Shown: positions 23,077-32,171 of the stretch, piece after piece
Numbering within the stretch: position 1 is the first letter of the stretch
How the letters are laid out: every line of letters starts with the position of its first letter
Origin: Platerodrilus igneus
Taxonomy: Eukaryota; Arthropoda; Insecta; Coleoptera; Lycidae
Assembly (NCBI GenBank): GCA_036346225.1
Contig: JARFIW010001216.1
Location: 434,001-498,000, forward strand
DNA length: 64,000 nt
Direction of reading: 5' to 3'
The notes under the pieces: generated by a model
Database searches by the model: none
Told to the model about the DNA's origin: nothing
Seen by the model: the letters and a program-made list of their open reading frames with translations, nothing else
Program-made: the position numbers and the translations under genes

Positions 23077-23760
23077 ATGAAGCAAGTAGGTAAGCTAGAG
23101 AACTTAAAAATCGAAATGAATAGGTTATCACTAAACATAGTAGGGATCAGCAAGTTCGGTGGCCAGAGGCTGGGAATTCATACAGGAATAGAGGAAGAAA
23201 ATTGGGGTGTGGGGATAGTTATGCGAAAAAAGATAGGGCCCTGTGTAGAAAATTACTTACAAAAGAACGAAAGAGTACTCATGGTTAGATTAGAATCTAA
23301 ACCGGTAAACACAGTAATAATACAAGTATACATGCCCACCTCTAGCTACAGTGACGAAGAGGTAGAAGCCATCTACAAAGATATCGAAGACATATTAAGA
23401 TACGTAAAAGGACATGAAAATTTAATAATTACGGGGGATTTTAATGCCTTGGTAGGTGAGGGGGGGGAAGGAGCGGTAGTAGGTTTATTTGGTTTAAGCA
23501 CGAGAAACGACAGGGGAAATAGGCTGGTAGAATTTTGCGACAAGAACAAATTAATCATCACAAACACATTATTTCAACATCATGCTAGAAGACGATATAC
23601 GTGGAAGATGCCAGGAGATATACGAAGATATCAAATAGATTACATTCTTGTTAGACAACGGTTTAGGAATCAAGTAAAAGACTGTAGGAAGCTACCCAGA
23701 AGCAGATATAGATACTGACCACAACATCGTAATGATGGCCGCAGTTAAATTTAAGAATGT
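23077..23760 (+). pseudogene. RTE apurinic/apyrimidinic-type endonuclease
   Basis: From ATG 23077: MKQVGKLENLKIEMNRLSLN, then IVGISKFG (the usual E of the SEVxW block is replaced by K), VYMPTS, IITGDFNALVG (catalytic D and N), RRYTWKMPGD and QIDYILV. The final SDH-type motif is present as TDHNIV at about 23717, but only in another frame, so a frameshift separates it from the body. This domain nicks target DNA during LINE integration. The K substitution and the frameshift argue against activity. Confidence 0.85.
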
Positions 23761-24122
23761 GAAAAAAAGAAACGGAAAAAGGCACTTGGACTTAGAGAAA
23801 CTAAAAGATAAAGATATTCAAGAAAGATTTGAAAAAAAGTCAAATAAATCGCTCAAAGATATCGGGAAAATATCTGATACTAAGGAAGTAGAAACAGAAA
23901 GGAATAACAATAAATCCAGCCTAGACATGGCGGCCAGACATATTCTGGGGTATACACAAAAAGAACATAAGAAACCCTGAATAACAAAGGATATCCTGAA
24001 TTTAATAGAAGAAAGACGAAAATACAAAAATCAGACGAAACAGGAAAACAGAGATACAAAGCCATAAAATGGGAAATTATTCGAAAATGCAGGAAAGCTA
24101 AAGAACAATGGATTGATGAAAA

Positions 24123-25868
24123 GTGCAAAGAGGTACAAACGAAGATGGAAATGGAAAGACAGACGAAGCATACAAATTAATTAGAATGAATTTTAGGGAT
24201 ATAAAACCGTATAGCAAAAATATAAGGGATGCACAAGGAAACGTCATTATAGGAAACGTAGAGAAAGTGGATAGATGGCAAGAATATATAGGGAATTTAT
24301 ATGCAGGAGCGAAACTAACTGCATTAGAACAGGAATCAGACATTGAAAATGAGGACTTGGGATATCCTATACTTAGAGATGAGTTTGAATTAGCATTAAA
24401 GAGTCTGAAAAATGGTAAGGCACCGGGCACAGATAAGGTGCAAGCAGAAACTCCAAAAGCCGCTGGACAACCAGTATCAGAACGTCTCTTCCAACTTGTA
24501 AGCTATATGTATGAGACAGGCGAGATACCCAAAGATTTCAAACGTAGCATCATAGTAACTATACCAAAAAAGAAAGGCACGGATAGATGTGAAAATTTTC
24601 AAACAATAAGTTTGACAGCACACATGTCAAAAATATTAACTAGAATTGTGCAAACACGAATGGAAAAACGAGCAGAAGAAATACTAGGAGAAGACCAATT
24701 TGGGTTTAGGCGAAACAGGGGAACACGGGAGGCTATTTTAGCTCTGAGAGTGATAATGGAGAAAACAATAGAAAAAGAGGAAAGCGTGTATATAGGGTTT
24801 GTAGATTTGGAAAAAGCATTCGACAATGTAAAATGGAAAAAAATGTTTGAAATACTCAAAAAGATTGGAATGAGTTATAAGGATAGACGAATAGTACATA
24901 GCTTATACAAAGAGCACACAGCAGTAATAGAGTTAGAGCAGGAACGTAGGGAAGTAAACATTAGGAAAGGGGTGAGACAGGGATGTGCCCTATCCTCATT
25001 GATTTTTAACTTGTACATAGAAGAGGAAATGAATACGGTCAAATGCAGGAAGACATTTGGAATTAATATGCAGGGACAAAAAATTGATATGCTTAGATTT
25101 GCAGATGATATAGCGGTATTAGCATCTAGCAAGGAAGAGTTAGAAGCTGCTCTCAATGACATGGAAATGGTTCTAACAGAGAGATACGGTATGAAAATTA
25201 ACAAAAGTAAAACTAAAGTACTAGTATGCAAAGGAGGGAAAAATAAATCAAAAACAAGAATACAAATATTTAACACGAACTTACAAGAGGTTAAGGATTT
25301 CTGCTACCTAGGAAGCCAAATAACGCAAGATGGGAAAAGCACAAAAGATATAAAACAAAGATTAGCACAAGGTCGTGCTACATTTAACAAGAAAAAGCAA
25401 CTACTGTGCTCAAAGACCACAAACATAGAAACAAGGAAAGGATTGCTCAAAACATACGTGTGGAGCACAGCACTGTATGGCTGTGAAGCCTGGACAGTGG
25501 GAGTAGCGGACAAGAAAAAGGTAGAAGCCTTTGAAATGTGGTGCTACAGACGTATGATGAAGATATCATGGACAGACAAAGTTAAGAATGAAGAGGTACT
25601 AAAAATGGTAGAGGAAGAAAGAAATATGTGGAAAACGGTAAAAAAGAAGAGAGATAGTATGATAGGCCACATACAACGGCATGAGGGAATAGTGCGGAAT
25701 ATATTAGAAGCAGAGATAGGAAAAAAGAGAAGAAGAGGCAGACCTAGGTTAGACTACTGCACACAGATAGTAAAACATGTAGGCTGCAGGAATTTCAAGG
25801 AAATGTGTAGGCTAGCCCAGAATAGAAATCAATGGAAGTATGCATCCAACCAATCTCAAGATGGATAA
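24123..25868 (+). CDS. RTE LINE reverse transcriptase
   Basis: A 581-residue open frame, the longest in the window. In order: KNGKAPGTDKVQAE and IPKKKGTDRCENF (fingers), ILGEDQFGFRRNRGTREAI, VDLEKAFDNVKW (motif A Asp), VRQGCALSSLIFNLYIEE (motif B), LRFADDIAVLASS (motif C, FADD active site), then a thumb with CYLGSQITQDGKS and an RTE-type tail with GHIQRHEGIVRNILE and GKKRRRGRPR. Catalytic residues are intact. Upstream, the connection to the endonuclease is frameshifted around 23720..24120, so the complete polyprotein cannot be made from this copy, but this domain alone looks preserved. Confidence 0.88.
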   Translation: MQRGTNEDGNGKTDEAYKLIRMNFRDIKPYSKNIRDAQGNVIIGNVEKVDRWQEYIGNLYAGAKLTALEQESDIENEDLGYPILRDEFELALKSLKNGKAPGTDKVQAETPKAAGQPVSERLFQLVSYMYETGEIPKDFKRSIIVTIPKKKGTDRCENFQTISLTAHMSKILTRIVQTRMEKRAEEILGEDQFGFRRNRGTREAILALRVIMEKTIEKEESVYIGFVDLEKAFDNVKWKKMFEILKKIGMSYKDRRIVHSLYKEHTAVIELEQERREVNIRKGVRQGCALSSLIFNLYIEEEMNTVKCRKTFGINMQGQKIDMLRFADDIAVLASSKEELEAALNDMEMVLTERYGMKINKSKTKVLVCKGGKNKSKTRIQIFNTNLQEVKDFCYLGSQITQDGKSTKDIKQRLAQGRATFNKKKQLLCSKTTNIETRKGLLKTYVWSTALYGCEAWTVGVADKKKVEAFEMWCYRRMMKISWTDKVKNEEVLKMVEEERNMWKTVKKKRDSMIGHIQRHEGIVRNILEAEIGKKRRRGRPRLDYCTQIVKHVGCRNFKEMCRLAQNRNQWKYASNQSQDG

Positions 25869-25905
25869 ACTATTGACGAAAGAATAACTGTGCTTAAACA
25901 TGATG

Positions 25906-26887
25906 ATTATTATAAGTAACTACAAGAATTGGTTGGGCAATATTCTCAAATAATGTTAAGTGTGTGAAAGGATTTACTGGAAAACCATTACTTCGGCAAA
26001 TGTCTAAGTGTTGGGGGATCGTGGTAGCCACAGGTTGCTTAACCCCCTTCACTGAATCTCAGTGAATTAGGGCATAAAATTAGAAAACAATAGAAGGGAA
26101 ACGAGCTGTATACACATGCTGTGTGAGAATTTCAGGGAACTAGGTAGGCTAGCTCAGAATATAAATAAGTGCAGGTACGCGTCCAACCAGTTTTGAGATG
26201 GAAAACCTAATGACGAAAAAATAAGCGCAGATATATCTGATGATTAGTATAAACAACTAGTTGTTGGTTGCGAAGTATCTGCTACTAATGTTAACTGTGC
26301 GAAAAGATATATTGGAGAATATATTAAATCGGTAAATAGTTGTGTTGGGAGAACTTGGCAGCCACAGGCTGCTTACCTCCCTTCACAACCACTGATGGTA
26401 GGAGAAATAGGATATATAATTGTAAAACAATAGAAGGTGACCGAACTGCATCTAACAAAAAAGAACAGTGCCTATTAGGAAAGAACAAACATAGAATAAG
26501 AAGAAAATTGTTGAAAGCATATGTGTGGAGCACAGCACAGTATGCCTATGAAATACGGGCAGTCTGAAACGCGGACAGAAAAACGGTAGCAGCCTTTTGA
26601 AATGCGGTGCTTCAGATGTATTAGGACGATAGCATGGACAGACAAAGATAATAACAAATAGGTTATAGAAATAGTAGGGGAACAAGGATATCTAGGGAAA
26701 AAGATAAGAGAAATAGAAGGGCAGAATACGTTCAAAGGCATTTTTGGGGAATAGTATGAGATATATTACAAGCAGAAATAGGAAAAAAGAGGTAGATGTA
26801 GACCTAGATCAGATAGTTATACATCCAGACTGTGCAAATTTCAGGGAAATCTGTAGGTTAGTTCAGAATAGGAAACAATGATGGTAC
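25906..26887 (+). repeat. Tandem 3'-tail modules of the RTE LINE
   Basis: After the RTE stop, the 3' module (gacgaaagaataa..tgatgatta, then a ccacaggctgcttac block and agaaaacaatagaaggg) appears at about 25870..26100 and again at 26205..26440. Each is followed by a truncated version of the RTE C-terminal coding end (for example atgtgtggagcacagcacag near 26520 and caggtacgcgtccaaccag near 26173). These are head-to-tail 3' fragments of the same LINE family. None can encode a protein. The last one is interrupted by the solo LTR at 26892 and resumes at 27666. Confidence 0.75.
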
Positions 26888-26891
26888 GCGT

Positions 26892-27665
26892 TGTTACGTG
26901 CCAATCCAATCGGCACTTAAACAGTGTTTTTAGGTTAAGTTTTGATGTACGGAAGTTTCGCGCCATAATTTCAAAAGACGCGGTGCGCGGGAATTTTAAA
27001 TAGACTAGACGTGTACTTCCGTTACGTTAGAGTGCATTTGCGCAGTTCGCGCCAATGGGAAAAAGACAAGGAGTGGGGACAAAGTGGTGAGAGGTTTTGG
27101 TGACGCTCTGAAACGTGGCCTTTTGCCTTTGTTCTTCGAGTGAAGTGGTCGCTTTGAGGTATCGTATCGTAGCTTTACCTATGTAGATTTCCTTGCTAAT
27201 TATCTTTGTTGTCGCCCTTTACCTGTTTTTTCCTGTCTATTCCCTGCATAGGTAGGTAATTGGCAACCCTAGGCGAAACGGACTCCACGACCCGAGATGA
27301 TGAGTCACCATCTTTGATTACTCCGAGATGGAGCCCTGAGGAACCCTGATAGAGGCCAACTTTGGTTCAACCCCGCAGAACGTTCGGATTTCCGGGGTAA
27401 GTAATACCGTGTTTAATTTGTTCACGAATATGAACTTTTGTTTAATTTTTATATTTTCGGTTATGGCGCAATATAATTTGGGGTAATGATGACGTCATGG
27501 TAGTTGGCAACGCGAAATCTGTAATAAGGTTCGCGCTTCCGGCCGCCAGGGCGTTACATTGCTTTCCTATTCATTGCGCGATGTATTTCATGAACTTTGG
27601 TAACTGTATTATCGGCTTTTAAGAACTATCACCATATAAATGTATCACCAAATTAAAGTGTAATA
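26892..27665 (+). mobile_element. Solo LTR, copy 2 (774 bp, 4-bp target duplication)
   Basis: Same family as 18495..19328. It begins TGTTACGTGCCAATCC and ends GTAATA. Its flanks are GCGT at 26888..26891 and 27666..27669. The interrupted sequence (..ggtacgcgt | ctaaccagttccagg) is the common RTE 3' tail seen at 26173 and 62037, which confirms the exact boundaries. It includes the conserved ggaagtttcgcgccataa and tgcataggtaggtaat blocks. Confidence 0.87.
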
Positions 27666-27748
27666 GCGTCTAACCAGTTCCAGGACTAATGATGAGGTGT
27701 ATATATTTCTTTTGAAACACAAATTGCGTTTTAAACGTGTAATATACT

Positions 27749-30700
27749 ACAATAATTCAACCGGCATTTGTAAAAACGTCACATGTACAAAAATGCAATA
27801 TTTGAGAAAATGCAAATAACCTTCTAATTTTTTTGATAATTAATTTTGTATTCAGTTTAACTGGTTAAAATGACAAAGGCATCACCAATGGAATGTATAG
27901 TCGAAATCAGAAAAGAATGAATGCGCGTCATCAAACGTATTCGTATGCATCAAGATTAATCAATTGACTGTTTAATAAAGATTTCAAGAAATATTCCCAT
28001 TGGAGGATTAACTAGTTTCCGGTTCTGTTTAATAATATAATGAAAACAACAAAATATAAAAGCAAACCCAAATATAAAGGCGCAGTTATAAGTTATGGTT
28101 ATTGTATTAAAAATGACACGTGTTAAAAAACCGCACAAATCAACTTAAAGACTTCATTAATATAAGTGTAATATAGTTAGGACATGCGACAGTTTACTGT
28201 TCCCATTCTTTACGTATCATAAACTCCACAGCGTAAGTCGTTACTAAGCTACTTTGCTCGAAACACGTGCTACTTATATTCTTTCTTTCTCTTACATGTT
28301 AAATACGTCCATTGTATATGCGGAAGTATATCTTGGATTGAATCAGAAATTAATGACGTGCATTCATTCTTTCATGATTTCGACTATAATACTTATTTGC
28401 CTAAAGTAAAAATTGAACTTTTAAAAATTTATTCAAAATTGGACATGTGCTGTTTCTGCAAACCATAGTCAAAATCAATGCAAAACATTATTTTTTTTAT
28501 TTGTACAAATTTAAGATTAAAAGTACAAAAACAAATTTTAACATTTCATTTTGTTAGTGACAGTTGGCCACAGAAGTATCGAATTATAAAATTCTTAATA
28601 ATCTGCTTCTACAAAGACCATGCATTTTTTTATATCCTCATTGTTTTTTTTATTTGATGGGAACTTTTGCTAATGGATATGCTACTTCCGACGCAATGAT
28701 TACGATATTGCTTCCTCGCTGATTTAATTTGAAAGTGTGTTTGAACTACAAAACTTAACACAACCCATTTTCTGATTATTGTAAATAAACTGTGAAAACT
28801 TACTAATATTGAACTTCATGTTTTCTTTTTAGGTATACTTTTGGAAATAGTTTATTCGGATATGCATTTTTATAGAACTTGGGCCACCAATCGTTGAAAT
28901 TTAGTATGTCACTTGTTTTTACTTCTTTTACAGAAAATTTCCCAGAGACACTACTGGTTACAATCAATTCAGTTACTTGGTGAACGGTTAAAATTCTATT
29001 GTATTTTCTCCATTTTCTCTTCACCATTGCAAAGTCCCTATCGCACGGCAGAAACGAATGTCCTTTCACTGGGAAATAGTGAATGATTTTATAGAATCTG
29101 GCACTGTCTGTTAATGCACGAAGCATGCGAACCAAGGTGTGATTCTTGTTTTGTTCCCAACAATTGTCACTAAATAAATAAATTTCTTTTGTTGTTTGAA
29201 ACATCCTTTAGATAATCAAAAATAAATGAAGAAATCTCATTGGCTTCCCCTTCATGATATACATACATTCTAGCAGTATTCTCCTTAATATTGTGAATAC
29301 AAAACACTGAAGCTGACAGTTGTTAATAATAAAATACTTCACCTACTGGTGTTTTAAGCAGTTGAATGTTCTGTATAAAGTCAAAACTTAGCGCCAAAGT
29401 ATCGCCGGAGTCCTTGGATGTAGTTTGTTTCATGTTTCAATTTTGTATAAAATTTTTGACTGCGACACTTGTAAACAATAAGTTCAGTCACTGCAGTTCG
29501 CTTGACATTTTCATTCAATTTTAAATCTTTTATTTTATGGTTCGATGTTTCACGAGTTGAGCAAACATTAACTTGTGGTTGACCGAATCTTAAAGAAAAT
29601 TTTCTCTATAAAATCTTGTGTAGTAAGAATAACTTATTTTAATACAAGGGAATTTTTCCTTAAATAACTTGAACATAACTCTAAGATTTAGTTGGCTGTT
29701 CAATTATTTAATTTCTCGGTTTGCATAATGACTCAATTTAAACGGAAATGACTCAATGTGATTTCAAACAGCAAGCTGAACATCTTCAGCCAATTTGTTG
29801 ACAGATGTGGTTTGTCCGTACAGGTCTCTTAGAGATTTATCCAGCACTGCAAGTGTCCTAAGTCTTCTAACATGACCTAGGGTAACAGCATATACTGAAG
29901 TAAAGGCATTTAAACAAACTTCAATTGTAGCATATCCTTTATATATATAATATTTAAAGACATTCGATTTCGATTTGTTTCCTTTATTTAGCCTTGCACA
30001 ACGCCTTTTAATCGTGAGAACCTTTACAAGACCTTGTAAAAATATATCCTGATTGTCCTTAGAATCCATCGAATATAAACTGTTGAAGTTTGTTTGTAAC
30101 TCGTTCTTGAAAAATTTTTCAAAGTAATTTGCTTTGCAGCTAAAACTAAAAACCTTACTTTAACAATGTGAATTTTTCAGTAAGACAAATACCATTTATT
30201 TGCTTAAAACACAAAATGTGTTATAATAGAAACTATTATTTACCTGCATGGTGCACCTAGCGCTTTGCTGGGAACGTTGTCTCCTTTATAATTTTTATAA
30301 CACAAACCTTGTAAACGTGATTGTTTTATAACATTTCATTTGTACTTTGCTGGTGCAAATTTTCTTTTCCACAATGTAGAGTATCTTCTGAATTGGATTC
30401 CATTTTACACTAATCACTCCAATAACTATAGCAGATAAGAGCACGTAAATGTAACAGGGTTAAAGCAATTTGCTAGAATAACGATTAACGACTTATCCAC
30501 CCGCCTAACTGATGGCGGTATACGTATATCGCGAATAACTAAATATGTTGTTTTGCAAAAACGGCACATGTCCAGGACTTGTGTAGTTTCTGCTGATAAC
30601 TAGTGAAACAGATCCTTGGTTGTAATACAGGTGAAATAGTAATATGAATCTTTATGCGTAGTACGATATAAATACATGCATAGATTCGATTTTTGCAATA

Positions 30701-30750
30701 ATCCCATTTTAGCCAAAAATGGACGTCGTTTTTACAAATTCCGGTTCAAT
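27749..30750 (-). mobile_element. Probable DNA element carrying 'SDxxxxQN' family gene, copy A
   Basis: The gene at 28803..30069 is flanked by a short motif (close to ttgYaaaaacgKcacatgtM) in alternating orientation: 27768..27788 and 28440..28463 on the left, 30553..30578 and 30716..30740 on the right. The outermost pair, together with adjoining aatt.aaccgg, reads as inverted repeats of about 35 bp (27749..27783 and 30719..30750). I could not find a target duplication, so the true ends are uncertain. Confidence 0.55.
28803..30069 (-). pseudogene. Uncharacterised 'SDxxxxQN / GHSFLPCDRDF' family protein, copy A
   Basis: Minus-strand pieces of one protein. The N-terminal region (29764..30069) has basic sequence and CLNAFTSVYAVTLGHVRRL. 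A middle piece (about 29200..29350, out of frame) has HNIKENTARMYVYHEGEANE. The C-terminal piece (28803..29204) has IYLFSDNCWEQNKN, IHYFPVKGHSFLPCDRDFAM and a WPKFYKNAYP tail. This is a large, mostly unnamed family in insects, possibly what Pfam calls DUF7869 (from memory, unchecked). The SDxxxxQN aspartate followed by a GHS..D motif suggests an RNase H-like transposase fold, as inference only. Several frameshifts make it a pseudogene. Confidence 0.65.
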
Positions 30751-31137
30751 TCTTAATTTATGAATAACTTATTAAATTAAAGTAGGTTATTTATAAGCAC
30801 TAAATTCTACAATAATTGAAACGAGTTTGAAAATAAAAATGTATTGGCAATGTTGCTTTTTCACATAGCACTACTTAATTAATGTTGGATGGTCGTTTGA
30901 CTTTGAAAACTCATATTACTTCAGGCGAATACAAATGACGACGTCATCGTCTTCTTTTGTGATTTCGGATATAGAATATCTATACAAGGTGTTTACGAAA
31001 CAAAGATAATAAGCAAGACTACAAATTTGTTTAAGATGTGGAGGACTCTTAAACCATATTTAATTTATTGGAAGTTATATATGAATATTTCTCTTGTTGA
31101 AGAAATACTTTGTGTCATATTTATATTGTTTTTACAG
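30751..31137. other. Non-coding; partial inverted copy of the copy A left flank
   Basis: Contains tcgtcttcttttgtgatttcgg (near 30945), which is the reverse complement of sequence resembling 27901..27935 and 28350..28392. It is therefore part of the same repeat family. No gene. Confidence 0.4.
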
Positions 31138-31200
31138 TAGATCTCTCATGGGTAACTCGAGGACAGTCAGTTTGATGACAGATGTGAGGCAAATGTTCAA
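31138..31200 (+). CDS. Candidate 63-bp internal exon
   Basis: A 63-bp segment preceded by a polypyrimidine tract and TTTTTACAG, and followed by a perfect GTAAGT donor. Only one frame is open, reading RSLMGNSRTVSLMTDVRQMF, with entry and exit both in phase 2. It lies on the plus strand inside the CAP intron. I do not recognise the peptide. It could be a cassette exon of an intron-nested gene or a transposon exon, or a chance match. It might be part of the same transcription unit as the THAP exons 500 bp downstream. Confidence 0.35.
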
Positions 31201-31697
31201 GTAAGTAATTATTTTTGGAATGTTTTCTTTATTACAGCTTTTTGGAATACTTCTTCGAGTTTCTGCATCCTAAAGAATTTTCTCTTCAGTTACCATTCAT
31301 TTGGACATAGTGGCATCCAAATTTGTTGTATTGTTTAATTGGTTTTACCTACAACCAAGCTCAACTCTCCCTGGAATTAAAATTCAGGTTAGCTTAATAT
31401 CTCCAAGCAAGGACGTTATAAGAATGGACCAAATCATAATGTAAATAACTGGTATAACATATGTCGTGGATGCATGCCAACATCGGATGGTGTTTTTGGA
31501 CACACGCATTAGCGCTATCATCGTTAAACATATTGTGTGTCCGTATATAACCTCGTTTGTCTGGTCCCACAATGAGCGTATGTGTTTGATTATTAGGCAC
31601 TACTCATTTATAACAAAACAAAGTGAGGTTAGTTTGAGTTTTCTGTTTGTTTACATTTCAGATAACCTTATAATAAATTTTGTTAAATAGTGTTAAG

Positions 31698-32171
31698 ATG
31701 GTGCGTTATTGTGTTGTATGTAAACAAAAGTACAATAATTCCAAAAATGTTTCGTTTCACAGGTATGAATTTTATTGCTTTACGTGGCATATAGTTTTAC
31801 AAATTTAATACTTTTACAGGTTTCTAACAAATTTAAAATTGCGACAAGCATGGTTAGAGTCTTGTTATTTAAAGGAAACAAACTTAAAATTTACTTCGGC
31901 TGTTTGCTCTTTACATTTTAAAGTTGCAGATTACGATGACTTAAAATTTACCAAAACAAATTCATTGCTGTATGTAAAAAAAGGTATTAAATTTGGTCTT
32001 GTAGGTGTTGAAAATACATTTTCAATAGGTGTATCTTTTATGTCAAGTGCTACACAATCTATCACCACTTCTGCACCTTGCTCTAGTAATGTTTCTGGTG
32101 CAAAATTCTACACATTCCTTATATACTACTTGCAATATATTGAAGTGTACATAATATATAAAAGGTTATAA
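31698..32171 (+). CDS. THAP-domain protein, 5' part (two exons)
   Basis: ATG 31698 starts exon 1 (31698..31762). A 57-bp intron (31763..31819, GT..AG) is followed by exon 2, open to a stop at 32169..32171. The spliced frame begins MVRYCVVCKQKYNN and continues FHRFLTNLKLRQAWLESC and AVCSLHF. This gives a THAP zinc finger (C-x2-C ... C-x2-H) with the conserved Trp in RQAWLESC. The usual AVPTIF box at the end is replaced by LLYVKKG. THAP domains bind DNA and occur both in host regulators and at the N-terminus of P-type transposases. The sequence after about residue 85 is low in similarity to anything, so a further splice donor may truncate exon 2. Host gene or transposon remnant cannot be decided. 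Confidence 0.65.

Larger units (their letters stand above)
22590..25905 (+). mobile_element. RTE-type LINE, copy 1 (about 3.3 kb)
   Basis: A near full-length non-LTR element inside the CAP intron, opposite in strand to CAP. It has a 5' leader (22590..23076) that is repeated inverted at the start of copy 2 (near 57000..57110), then endonuclease, reverse transcriptase and a 3' tail with tgatgatta-type short repeats. The same family supplies fragments at 25906..26887, 45715..46870, 54110..57110 and 61749..62098. Confidence 0.85.

Noticed and set aside
24875..25276. Minus-strand open frames opposite the RTE reverse transcriptase
   Set aside because: They are antisense shadows of a well-supported reverse transcriptase with intact motifs.
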